Shown here piece after piece: positions 1 to 7,757 of a DNA stretch of 17,003 nucleotides; the first letter of the stretch is position 1, and every line of letters starts with the position of its first letter. The notes under the pieces are model-generated. The model did no database searches and was not told the origin of the DNA. It worked only from the letters and a program-made list of their open reading frames with translations. This DNA comes from Thiotrichales bacterium (GTDB lineage Bacteria; Pseudomonadota; Gammaproteobacteria; UWMA-0217): the NCBI GenBank assembly GCA_024763135.1, contig JANTGD010000030.1, forward strand, positions 1 through 17,003. The letters run 5' to 3'. A program made the position numbers and the translations under genes.

Positions 1-124
1 TCAGCTGGCACGATCCAGCGTTAATTGTGGCTCAAAATGCTCATTTACTGCGTGTAAACTGCGCTTTTTCTCCAGACTTTGCCTTGTCTCGCACTCACCT
101 GAGAGTTTTTCAACAGCCTGCTAA
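1..124. repeat. Intergenic repeat, right end shared with 7499-7522
   Basis: This non-coding stretch ends in a 24-base segment (101-124) that recurs in the same orientation at 7499-7522 with two mismatches; the core agtttttcaacagcctg is identical. A small stem (tttac/gtaaa) lies near 50-58. From memory, the tail sequence resembles a dispersed intergenic repeat common in gammaproteobacteria, but I cannot search to confirm that. The left end runs off the window, so its full length is unknown. No ORF is supported here. Confidence 0.5.
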
Positions 125-286
125 AGGAAGCTCTGATCAATTCGTAACGCGGCAACTTGCGGCGCAAAATCGCCCTCTTCTGCGTTGCGGATCTTAATAA
201 TAGCCAGCTATTACCTGCGATCCGCGCCTTAAACTGGACGATTGTTCACCAGCATCTGCTCGCGCCAGAATGAATCAGAGCTTCCT
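125..286. mobile_element. MITE-like element, 162 bases, no coding capacity
   Basis: Perfect 13-base terminal inverted repeats bound the element: aggaagctctgat (125-137) and atcagagcttcct (274-286). Pairing continues inward for about six more bases with two mismatches. The centre forms a second hairpin, gcggatc (187-193) with gatccgc (219-225), enclosing taatagc/gctatta (198-204/207-213, two-base loop). A short non-coding element with terminal repeats and strong internal symmetry fits a miniature inverted-repeat transposable element. No clear target-site duplication is visible. It lies just past the end of the minus-strand operon and might also act as a transcript-end structure. The name is inferred from structure alone. 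Confidence 0.6.
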
Positions 287-338
287 AAAAAGAGCACTCA
301 TTGGCGAATGTTGACGCAACGACGCATCTTTCAATTCG

Positions 339-3300
339 TCAGCGTGCACCAGCTACCAGCTCAGTTTGGGGCGTGAGCAGATACATCAGTGCTTCGATAA
401 ACGCTGCATCCGCTGCTTGCGGTGAAAGGCGGTAGAAAGCCTCCCAGGCCTGGCCCTTGTGCTCCTCATAATCTCCACTGAATCCGGGATGAGATTTTTC
501 CCACGCAATTCTGACCGCGTGCCCAATAATGACATCCAGCACCAGATCACTCTCCAATTTGAGTTCGGGGTTTTGCCGAAAAAAGCGTGCCAGACTCTCG
601 AGCACTTCGATATTCAATTGTCGATAGTCCGGCGCGGAGAAACTCTGTAACTGACTGTCAATACGGAGCGCGAAGGCGCGCTCTCCTGCCGTTGAATCAT
701 GCGTTAGCTCGGTCCCGAGTCGATTTTGCAAACTGTATTTATCACCGATCACCAAACCATGGCATTGACGCAGCAGATACCACACATCCTTATAAAACCG
801 CGGCGGCAAGTGCCCTATCAAGCCAGCCTGCAGACGCCACTCCGCCCAATCCTTTGCAGCCCCCATCGTGACCTCATCGGAGTTCGCCACCGGTTCCGGA
901 CTAGCGATCGTCGGAATGCCAGAGGCATGCAGAGACTCTTGATCCTGCAGCCGAACCACCTCCGTCTTAAACGATTTGAGAATGGCGCGCAGGTTTTGAA
1001 ATACAGTGTGGGGCGCCAGCGTTAACAATTGATTATAGGCTTCACCAATCGGCAGTTTTCGATCCCGCGCGATCTGCCCCACCAACAGTTGCACAAAATA
1101 CCAAGTGCGCAATGTCAGCATATTGTCGAACAGATCTGGCTCGGAGCGAATCAGGTGCCCCAGATGTAACAGAATTTCCTGCGTTAGCACCGATTCAGCG
1201 GGATTATTGCCACAAAATTCCGCGATGGTTTTTAACATGCCTGCGTGGTCGACTGGTTTGGAGAAAATCGCCTTTTCACTGTAGGCCCGCCCCACGGCCA
1301 GTTGTTTTTGCCGCACGACAATATCCAGCAACGCATCCTCGAGACGTTCATCCGAGCGCCCGGTTTGTTCTGCAAGCCGCCGGACAACGGCCCAGTCCTT
1401 GACCGCACAAGCTTTATCGTAGAGGCGCTCCGCAATGGCCCGCAGGGACAGGCGGTCGTCATTAAACTGGGTTTCGAAATGCCCCCCGAGACGCTGATCC
1501 AACAGACGCAGCGCCTCAGCCTGAAAACGCAAATCAGGGTTTGCCTGGAGTAATACCAACAGCTCTGCATCCCGTTCGTCTTCGAGCGCCTTGAGTTGAT
1601 CCGCTGTCAGAGAGGGCTGCGCTGCCTGTATCAGGAGATCGGACATCAGTTCCTGCGGTGCAGTTTGTAGGCCTGAGTCACGCAAGACGAAGCCGTGGAG
1701 ATAGTCCACCCGCTCGACGGCCGCGGTGCTCAATAATTGCACCAGCGGCCCCGTCTTAACCTGTGCACTGTCACAAGCACCTTGCTGGCACTCGTTGAGC
1801 AGCTCCAACACAATCGTCCTGGCATCGTCATCGAGCATTCCCTGACGCACCAAAAAGCTGATGATGGGCTGGCCGGGCTGATCCCAGTGACGACTCAAAA
1901 ACGCGAGCGATGAACGAAACTGTTCGACAAGTAGATCGGTATCGTAGTTGAAATAAAAGCCCCTCGGATTGAAGTAGTAGGGCAGAAAAATTATCTCCTC
2001 CCCTTCCAGCAAATGCAGCCGCGAGGTGGTCACGGTTCGAGTGGCCAACAGCGGTCTACCGGTCAGCCCTAACTTCGCGTTTTTCCCCAACTGTGCATGG
2101 ACCTGCGAAAGTTGGCGCGCGTGGAGTACACGCACCGGCGCGACTTCTTGCAGTGTTTCGCTGCCAAAGCCCAGATCATAAAGCTGTTGCTTGACGGTTT
2201 GGTTTTCCGCCAAAACCGCTACTAAAATTTGTGTATTGCGTGCGTGGCCAATTCGTTCCCTGCGCCGCAAGGGGTCAATATCCGAAGGCCGTAGTATGCC
2301 ATCGAGTATCATGGCTGAAAGCATGTAAAGGCTTTGCGCCCAAACCAGGGGCACATTCTCATTAGGAATGCGCGCCTGGCTGCCCGGAGCTTCACGCTCT
2401 GCTTCGATCGCGGTTTCCGGAACTTTGTATAGCTCAGGCAACAGGCGTTGACCGTCCCTCTCTACAAACAAGGGTTCGAGTTTGGCCTGCCAATGTGCAA
2501 CCGCGTCCTGATCGTGGCGCATGATTGCATCGAGTAAAAGATAAGTGAAAAACAGCGGCCATTCCGATTCAATATGCGCAAATTGTTTGAGCTCTGAGGG
2601 TTCGTAGTGCAGCCGAGATTCATCCTCCAACGCGGTTTGATGTCCATCCAAGAGGAAACGCTTGCAGCCATACCGACCAGCCAGCTTCTTGATTATTTTT
2701 CCACGGGTTTTTTCTACCAGTTGCGCATCTTCGATGGCATAAGCCGGGTAGCCGATAATGCTCAACAGCGCTGCATCTGTCTCTTTAGAGTTAGATTCAC
2801 GTGGTAGCAAACTTTCTAATGTAAACCGCGAACGTGCAACATCGCTGGGAATGACATGAACGATGGCATCTTGACTGGCCACATTACCGAATAGATTGAA
2901 TCCAGATAAGGCCTCCAGTGCCGCTTTGGCCATTCCCACCGAGCTGCAATTAATCTCGGTCATGCCGTGGTTTGTTTTATTGCCACGCTCCCAAATGCCG
3001 TAATCGGGGGTACAAAAAGTGCGGCTAATGTAGTGGACGAGGTTTTGGATAAAGTTGACTTCGTCCAGGGTAAATATAATCCGTAGCCCGGCGGCCGTCA
3101 TTTGCGCAATCATCAACAAATACAACGAGGTCGCATCCAGCTGTAAATGACCCCAGTCAGTATCACCAACCACGGGCAGACCCGTGTGGGTGCCGTACTT
3201 TGCATGTAAGGCATCATTGGGGTTCAAACTGTTCTTAAAGGCTTCTACGCGATCGGCCTGATGCATCATCGCCCCGAGCAAACCGCGCATCAGTTTAACA

Positions 3301-3632
3301 ACGGACTGGCTCAACAGATAACTACGATAGTGGTCGGGATCCCAACGGCGATAGGCCTGCGCTAACCCCCATACCCCCAATATGCTGTAGACATTGTCCC
3401 GGACCCAGGCATCGGTATAGTCACCATGAGCATTGACGGCGGTACTTGCAGGTAGCAAACCAGTGACGGGATCCTGACGGGAAAGAATAATCGAGTCGAT
3501 GTTGCGATAATGACTATCGAGCGTTTGCCTTAAAACTTCCAGTTTCAAAAGGTTGCCTTTGCGGGGTTTTACAAAAGAGGTATACCAGCGCCGATCACGC
3601 CGGAGTGAACACAGTATGGCGGTAAAGCCCAT
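339..3632 (-). CDS. GH15 / phosphorylase-kinase alpha-beta-like protein
   Basis: This large cytoplasmic protein (1097 aa, no signal peptide) is related to glycoside hydrolase family 15 and to the alpha/beta regulatory subunits of phosphorylase kinase. The N-terminal (alpha/alpha)6-type region spans about residues 35-450 and carries DYTDAWVRDN (71-80), GDTDWGHLQLDATSLY (156-171), YGIWERGNK (211-219), an ESEWPLFFTYLLLDA block (355-369) and NENVPLVWAQSLYML (424-438). Glu in the last two blocks could be GH15 acid/base equivalents, but I cannot align them with certainty. Residues from about 455 to 1097 form a long helical C-terminal region as in the kinase subunits. It is the last gene of the minus-strand set, 172 bases after Anbu. 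The first ATG has no clear RBS; a TTG at residue 29, preceded by AAAGG, is an alternative start. The substrate is unknown; an alpha-glucan or a regulatory role are both possible. Confidence 0.85.
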   Translation of the reverse strand: MGFTAILCSLRRDRRWYTSFVKPRKGNLLKLEVLRQTLDSHYRNIDSIILSRQDPVTGLLPASTAVNAHGDYTDAWVRDNVYSILGVWGLAQAYRRWDPDHYRSYLLSQSVVKLMRGLLGAMMHQADRVEAFKNSLNPNDALHAKYGTHTGLPVVGDTDWGHLQLDATSLYLLMIAQMTAAGLRIIFTLDEVNFIQNLVHYISRTFCTPDYGIWERGNKTNHGMTEINCSSVGMAKAALEALSGFNLFGNVASQDAIVHVIPSDVARSRFTLESLLPRESNSKETDAALLSIIGYPAYAIEDAQLVEKTRGKIIKKLAGRYGCKRFLLDGHQTALEDESRLHYEPSELKQFAHIESEWPLFFTYLLLDAIMRHDQDAVAHWQAKLEPLFVERDGQRLLPELYKVPETAIEAEREAPGSQARIPNENVPLVWAQSLYMLSAMILDGILRPSDIDPLRRRERIGHARNTQILVAVLAENQTVKQQLYDLGFGSETLQEVAPVRVLHARQLSQVHAQLGKNAKLGLTGRPLLATRTVTTSRLHLLEGEEIIFLPYYFNPRGFYFNYDTDLLVEQFRSSLAFLSRHWDQPGQPIISFLVRQGMLDDDARTIVLELLNECQQGACDSAQVKTGPLVQLLSTAAVERVDYLHGFVLRDSGLQTAPQELMSDLLIQAAQPSLTADQLKALEDERDAELLVLLQANPDLRFQAEALRLLDQRLGGHFETQFNDDRLSLRAIAERLYDKACAVKDWAVVRRLAEQTGRSDERLEDALLDIVVRQKQLAVGRAYSEKAIFSKPVDHAGMLKTIAEFCGNNPAESVLTQEILLHLGHLIRSEPDLFDNMLTLRTWYFVQLLVGQIARDRKLPIGEAYNQLLTLAPHTVFQNLRAILKSFKTEVVRLQDQESLHASGIPTIASPEPVANSDEVTMGAAKDWAEWRLQAGLIGHLPPRFYKDVWYLLRQCHGLVIGDKYSLQNRLGTELTHDSTAGERAFALRIDSQLQSFSAPDYRQLNIEVLESLARFFRQNPELKLESDLVLDVIIGHAVRIAWEKSHPGFSGDYEEHKGQAWEAFYRLSPQAADAAFIEALMYLLTPQTELVAGAR

Positions 3633-3804
3633 TGCTGATCAATATGGCGCAACGTACGCTGCGGCTATCACAGCCTGATAGGAGACTGTCAGAGAATAGC
3701 AGGTGTCGCGAGGAACAACTATTTGAGGCGCATAACCCCCCTTCGACGGCGCCGATCACCATGCAGCCAAACCGGGTTTGCTGCCTTACTCCCAAGTGTT
3801 GGAC

Positions 3805-4650
3805 TTAGCGCAGGACGCAACAACTGCCAGTTGGCATGATTGGATCCGAAGATTGTTGAACACTCTGTTGTAACTGCTGAATCTGCTGTTGATGCAGTTG
3901 TAACTGTTGCTGTTCCTTGTGCGCCAGATCCAAAGGGGGCATGGCATAGAATGCATTCTTGATCCCCTGGTTCCAAGTTTCGCGCAGCTGCTTAAGAAAA
4001 GGGTCACTTTCTTCGAACTTACAGCGACAACCCAGCGTCAGTGTGTCTTTTTGATAGGTTGCCACCTCGAAGGGTGGACCCACGGTAATATTGGAACGCG
4101 TCGTCGCGTCGAGAGAGACCAAGCAAAGTCGCGCGGCTTGATCGAGTGGCATATGGTAATTGGATATACGATCGAGTGCAGGCTTGCCGTATTTACTTTC
4201 CCCAATCTGCAAATAAGGGGTTTCTTGCGAAGCGGTTATATAGTTACCTTGCGGATAAATCAGCATGAGTCCATGCGGCTGACCCGCAATCTGCCCGCCC
4301 AACAGCAAGGTGGTTGCGCCGCTGACACCCGAGGACTGCAACGCTGCACCATGTGATTTTTGTACTTCAAGACTGATCCGGCCTACGTACTCCGCAGCTT
4401 CGAAAAGATACCGGACATTCGCAAGATTGACACCACCATCCGGGTAATCCAGATCACGACGGATATGATTAATGGTTTCCTGAGTGGTCGCCAGGTTACC
4501 CGCTGAAAGGATAACAAAAAGTCGATCGGAGCCCGGTGTAAACACATGCATCTTGCTATAGGTTGTCACATAGTCAACCCCAGCATTTGTGCGCGAATCG
4601 GACGCAAACACCAGCCCTTCGGCAAGGCTGAGACCTAAGCAATACGTCAT
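3805..4650 (-). CDS. Anbu, proteasome-type peptidase with Gln-rich tail
   Basis: This is the bacterial proteasome beta-subunit homologue Anbu, an N-terminal nucleophile (Ntn) hydrolase fold. The protein begins MTYCLGLSLAEGLVFASDSR. Removing Met1 would expose Thr2 as the nucleophile, and Asp18 and Lys33 sit where the proteasome Asp17/Lys33 residues are expected, so the site looks intact. AAGGTG lies six bases before the ATG and supports this start. The Anbu core ends near residue 240. A tail of about 40 residues follows, with 13 Gln among residues 245-266, ending GSCCVLR. The tail is encoded partly by a 30-base near-repeat (GTTGTAACTG at 3867 and 3897 on the plus strand). Anbu commonly neighbours CP-ATP-grasp and alpha-E genes, as here across the divergent region. 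The natural substrate is unknown. Confidence 0.93.
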   Translation of the reverse strand: MTYCLGLSLAEGLVFASDSRTNAGVDYVTTYSKMHVFTPGSDRLFVILSAGNLATTQETINHIRRDLDYPDGGVNLANVRYLFEAAEYVGRISLEVQKSHGAALQSSGVSGATTLLLGGQIAGQPHGLMLIYPQGNYITASQETPYLQIGESKYGKPALDRISNYHMPLDQAARLCLVSLDATTRSNITVGPPFEVATYQKDTLTLGCRCKFEESDPFLKQLRETWNQGIKNAFYAMPPLDLAHKEQQQLQLHQQQIQQLQQSVQQSSDPIMPTGSCCVLR

Positions 4651-4870
4651 GGTTTCACCTTTTTGGTTGCTGCGGACAGCGTTATTGTTGTCTGCTCACT
4701 CAAACCTGTCCAGTATCCCCAAACACCTTAACGGGCAAGCGCGAACTCGTAGTCATTATTACAGGACCAGCCGGTAAAGGGGGGAGCTTTCAGTGGCCAC
4801 TGCACCGGCCCCGAAGGATGATGAAGCCTTCAAACCACTTGTGGGGGTTTCTTCTCGGATCGGTGTCTAA

Positions 4871-4897
4871 ACGCTTCCAATTCTATATTGGAAGCGT
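4871..4897 (-). promoter_or_regulatory. Hairpin between ParA-like gene and Anbu
   Basis: A perfect 10-base inverted repeat, acgcttccaa (4871-4880) and ttggaagcgt (4888-4897), has a seven-base loop and lies 23 bases past the stop of the ParA-like gene. No U-run follows on the minus strand, so it is a poor intrinsic terminator. An RNA processing or stability element, or a partial attenuator, fits better. More symmetry follows toward Anbu: palindrome cagtggccactg at 4791-4802, flanked by gccggt (4770-4775) and accggc (4804-4809). The whole 4651-4919 gap holds no gene. A separate Anbu promoter may be present, but no convincing -35/-10 pair is seen. Confidence 0.45.
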
Positions 4898-4919
4898 CGG
4901 TCGCATTGTCGCTGCGGGC

Positions 4920-5633
4920 TCAAGTATCCTCCACCATGCCCAGTTCGTCCAGCTGATCATAAAAACGTCGCAACCAGGATTTCACCCGTTGCCGCTCCAT
5001 CAGCTTTAAACAGGGGCCTATCTCTGGATTCTTATTGTTCATAGCAGCCCAAAAACTGGCGTCGATACGGTCGATTTTGCGCATCGCATTGCCGTGTAAC
5101 TCGGGTAACGCCAGTACAGGCACTTCCCGCTCACTAAGCTTCGCTTGAATCTCCGGCGTCATCAATGGCGAAAAATCCTTTCCTCGCCCAAGGTTTTTGA
5201 CCACCACGGCATTTAACCTTCGAGTTGGATAAGCCCCCAAAAGTTCTTTTAAGAGCTTCAAACTGTCTTTACCGTCGTCCATCACATGCCAAAATGTGAT
5301 CTCGATCCCAAGTTCTTCAGCCAAGTCCAATACATCTGCATCGTCTATCCAGCGATACAGGGGACGGGTGGTTTGCGCCGCCATATCAATCAATAGCGTT
5401 TGTTCTGGATTTTCCGCTGCCTGCTCGATAACGGGATCCATGGCTTCAAGGTCGCTCAAATCCAGAGGCGTGGAAAATGCCTCATAGTGGCGCATCATCG
5501 CACCATGCGACATATCAGTATCATAGATACGTAAGGGGTGTTGTTTGTCGATAAAGTACTGGGCCAACACCCGGCTCACAACCGACTTACCCACTCCACC
5601 CTTTTCACCGCCAACCAAATGTATCTTGCTCAC
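4920..5633 (-). CDS. ParA/MinD-type P-loop ATPase
   Basis: This 237-aa soluble ATPase belongs to the deviant Walker A (ParA/MinD/Mrp/CobQ-like) class. Residues 9-17 read GEKGGVGKS with the signature Lys11, IYDTD (36-40) is the Walker A-prime region, and LLIDMAA (80-86) is Walker B with Asp83. The C-terminal part (about 150-237) matches no subfamily I can name. The start is a GTG with AAGGAG seven bases upstream; a nearby ATG is out of frame. Members usually form ATP-dependent dimers that position DNA, plasmids or protein complexes. No ParB-like partner or parS-like cluster is visible, so a chromosome-partition role is unlikely. It lies 60 bases after the HPPD-like gene and is probably cotranscribed. 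A plausible but unproven role is localising or activating the Anbu-locus products. Confidence 0.8.
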   Translation of the reverse strand: MSKIHLVGGEKGGVGKSVVSRVLAQYFIDKQHPLRIYDTDMSHGAMMRHYEAFSTPLDLSDLEAMDPVIEQAAENPEQTLLIDMAAQTTRPLYRWIDDADVLDLAEELGIEITFWHVMDDGKDSLKLLKELLGAYPTRRLNAVVVKNLGRGKDFSPLMTPEIQAKLSEREVPVLALPELHGNAMRKIDRIDASFWAAMNNKNPEIGPCLKLMERQRVKSWLRRFYDQLDELGMVEDT

Positions 5634-5693
5634 TCATTCACTCCTTAAATTAGCTAACTTTTCACTTTCTCGTAAATGTTGCGTTTGGCTGTG

Positions 5694-6932
5694 TCACACA
5701 GAGTTTTGTGCCTGCAGTATGAGCAACTCTTCTTCAACGCCAGCAGCATGAGTCAGTTCGGCTACGTTCTGTTTGGTAAAAAAGCCGTCAAACTCTCCAA
5801 AACGCTGTACGTATTCGACAATCAACGAGGAATGTTCAGAGGCGCTGGAGAAAATTTGCTTGAGGCCCTCTTCCTTGGAACCGATCACATCGAGAAGAAA
5901 TTCCTTACCATGCTGGCGAATCACATCAACCACATAATCAATGTTCTCCTGGCCATTGATGTACCCGTCACGGACAGCGATCGCTAAATGGTGCAAACGT
6001 GGGCCATAGTTTCTTACAAAGGTCTCTGTCGGTGAGGGGAGTTTTTCCAAATGATTGACAAAGTAAGGTGTGTTATTCGCCGTAAAGACCTTGGCAGGGC
6101 TATTCGCCTCTTCGAATCCGTGTGTACTCTTGGTGACGTTTGTAGAAGAGTTCTGATCCTTGATATCGTAGGATCCCCAGTAGTAGTAGCTTGACCAAGA
6201 CAACCACTCGAGAATCGCCACCTCCCGGTTCTGGCTATAGATCCGCGTTGCGAGGTGATCGATGGGCATGAGCATCTGGTCGATACCAGATGCGGCTTGA
6301 CGCTCCTTTGCCTGCAGATAACTGATTTGAATATCTTGGCGAATGCTCGAGATGCCCAAAGCGTAAACGCGAAGTTCGTGCTCGGGGCGCTCCATATAGC
6401 AGACAATGTTATGCGTATAAGGCGAAGGCTTACTCACCGCCAGATTACCTGGCATCTCCAAACGTCGAATTTCTTCCTGAGAAAAAAACCGGAACTCCCG
6501 TTCACGTTGCAGTGCCACAACTTCATGCAGATTATCGACACGAAGAATCTCACCCATATAACGGCTATTGGGTTTGCTCGCGCCAATGGGATAGACCTCG
6601 TTCAAACTCCGGAAGATGCCGCGAATACCCGGATCCTTCACCTCACGGATTAAGAGGTCCGGGGAATTCATATCGATGCGCAACACATGTGTCCAGTGCG
6701 ATTCGCTCTCCAGGCTCACCAAATAGTGATAGGGCGTCATCAAACAAATTTCGCCAATGTACTGAGCGGAAGCGCCCGGATCGACCGTCAGCATCAGCGC
6801 TTCGATCTGATGAATCATATCGGTCAAACCGACACGATCTCGCTCTTCCAAAAGACGTTGCAGATATTCTTCGAAAAATGGGGAATTTTCCTTGTCTCCC
6901 ATACGCGGGAAATCAAGCGATTTTATTGACAT
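5694..6932 (-). CDS. HPPD-like VOC-fold protein with unknown N-terminal half
   Basis: This 412-aa protein has no signal peptide and starts at an ATG with AGGA eight bases upstream. The C-terminal half (about 222-400) resembles the C-terminal domain of 4-hydroxyphenylpyruvate dioxygenase. PIDHLA (223-228) gives His226, PRLHHLAIAV (311-320) gives His315, and LIVEYVQRF (370-378) gives Glu373. These fit the three Fe(II) ligands, and LKQIF (357-361) before the Glu strand matches HPPD LLQIF. The interval from the second His to Glu is about 58 residues, shorter than the roughly 82 of HPPD, so a loop is missing. Residues 1-220 do not look like a normal HPPD N-terminal VOC domain and I do not recognise them. 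A metal-dependent oxygenase acting on an aromatic or keto-acid substrate is inferred. It is the first gene of the minus-strand operon beside Anbu. Confidence 0.65.
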   Translation of the reverse strand: MSIKSLDFPRMGDKENSPFFEEYLQRLLEERDRVGLTDMIHQIEALMLTVDPGASAQYIGEICLMTPYHYLVSLESESHWTHVLRIDMNSPDLLIREVKDPGIRGIFRSLNEVYPIGASKPNSRYMGEILRVDNLHEVVALQREREFRFFSQEEIRRLEMPGNLAVSKPSPYTHNIVCYMERPEHELRVYALGISSIRQDIQISYLQAKERQAASGIDQMLMPIDHLATRIYSQNREVAILEWLSWSSYYYWGSYDIKDQNSSTNVTKSTHGFEEANSPAKVFTANNTPYFVNHLEKLPSPTETFVRNYGPRLHHLAIAVRDGYINGQENIDYVVDVIRQHGKEFLLDVIGSKEEGLKQIFSSASEHSSLIVEYVQRFGEFDGFFTKQNVAELTHAAGVEEELLILQAQNSV

Positions 6933-7498
6933 ACTAGCGGTCCTGATTTGACTGTGCTACGTGCGGTATCCGGCCATGCATGCGCATGGTGTGATCGCGG
7001 ACTGAAGGTCTCTGCAACGCGCTTGCTCACCCATTGGACACTGACCCATTGACCTACTACCTCAAAGCCCCTAGGGAAACCGGACACCTATGTGTATGGA
7101 TACAGTCTGAATTCGGGTGAAAAATGCTGACAGAAAACCTTTTGAACGCGCTCTACTGGCCATGCATACTACGATGCAAACTTCGCTCGGAGACTGTCGG
7201 ACGTCAACAGCCCTCCTTTCGGACGGAGAACAACCGACACGTAGCGATTACTTCTATAATTATGGCGCTCTGCGAGACCGGTCGAAACCAAAACGATTGA
7301 CCAAGCTCTATTTCAACGCCCTCTAAAAAAGCCGCATTATAACGACTCAGCAAGTATTCCTCTATGGAAAAAATCAATGATCGCAGCCTATTAGATTCGA
7401 TACATATTGGTGCAAGGCAACTCGATCCAGCGCACCTCGCACCTTATGAGTGCACATGGAGCAATCGATTACCATAACGGTTCCAACTACCCGCCAGT

Positions 7499-7522
7499 GA
7501 AAGTTTTTCAACAGCCTGTTAA
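7499..7522. repeat. Second copy of dispersed 24-base repeat
   Basis: The segment matches 101-124 in the same orientation with two mismatches and the identical 17-base core agtttttcaacagcctg. Only the right end of the longer 1-124 repeat is present here; the sequence to the left differs. It is probably a remnant of a dispersed intergenic repeat. Confidence 0.5.
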
Positions 7523-7622
7523 TAAAAAACTAAGAAGAAATACTTAATTGAGCCAAACCAAAAAGAATATCGCGAAATCTTGACTTTTTTAGGCGAGATT
7601 CTGAGATTTTCGTTACTTTTAT

Positions 7623-7638
7623 TGGCATGAATTTGGCA
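7623..7638 (+). promoter_or_regulatory. Candidate sigma-54 (-24/-12) promoter for ATP-grasp gene
   Basis: TGGCATGAATTTGGCA keeps the invariant GG (7624-7625) and GC (7636-7637) at sigma-54 spacing and matches consensus TGGCACG-N4-TTGCA at all but two fixed positions. The start site would fall near 7650, leaving a leader of about 108 bases. The same DNA also reads as an extended -10 (TGG CATAAT, 7634-7642) with a poor -35, so a sigma-70 promoter is the competing explanation. Confidence 0.5.
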
Positions 7639-7757
7639 TAATGACTTGGATATTTTCAGAATCTTACTTTAAGCGGCTGGCAGATCAGGAAATCCGTTCA
7701 AAGATCCTGCTGCATTAATCAGCTCAAACTCATCGGGAGTTCCAAGCACAACAGCTC

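Larger units (their letters stand above)
6933..7757. other. 825-base divergent intergenic region
   Basis: This region separates the two divergent arms of the locus. It contains an inverted repeat CCATGC-atgc-GCATGG (6974-6989) 42 bases upstream of the HPPD-like start, a direct repeat ACCCATTG (7029-7036, 7044-7051), a copy of a dispersed repeat (7499-7522), and a sigma-54-like element facing right (7623-7638). An AT-rich stretch covers 7520-7670. A 69-codon frame (7117-7326, GTG start) has no RBS and is not accepted as a gene. No convincing sigma-70 promoter was found for the minus-strand operon. Confidence 0.6.

Noticed and set aside
229..242. 14-base identity (ttaaactggacgat) with the terminator at 10366-10379
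   Set aside because: A match of this length is expected about by chance in 17 kb, and the flanks do not align.
6961..6979. Sigma-54-like TGGCCGGATACCGCA on the minus strand upstream of the HPPD-like gene
   Set aside because: The GG-to-GC distance is one base too short and fixed positions are poorly matched.
7117..7326. 69-codon plus-strand frame in the divergent region
   Set aside because: GTG start without an RBS, low-complexity content and no family resemblance; the position suggests regulatory DNA.
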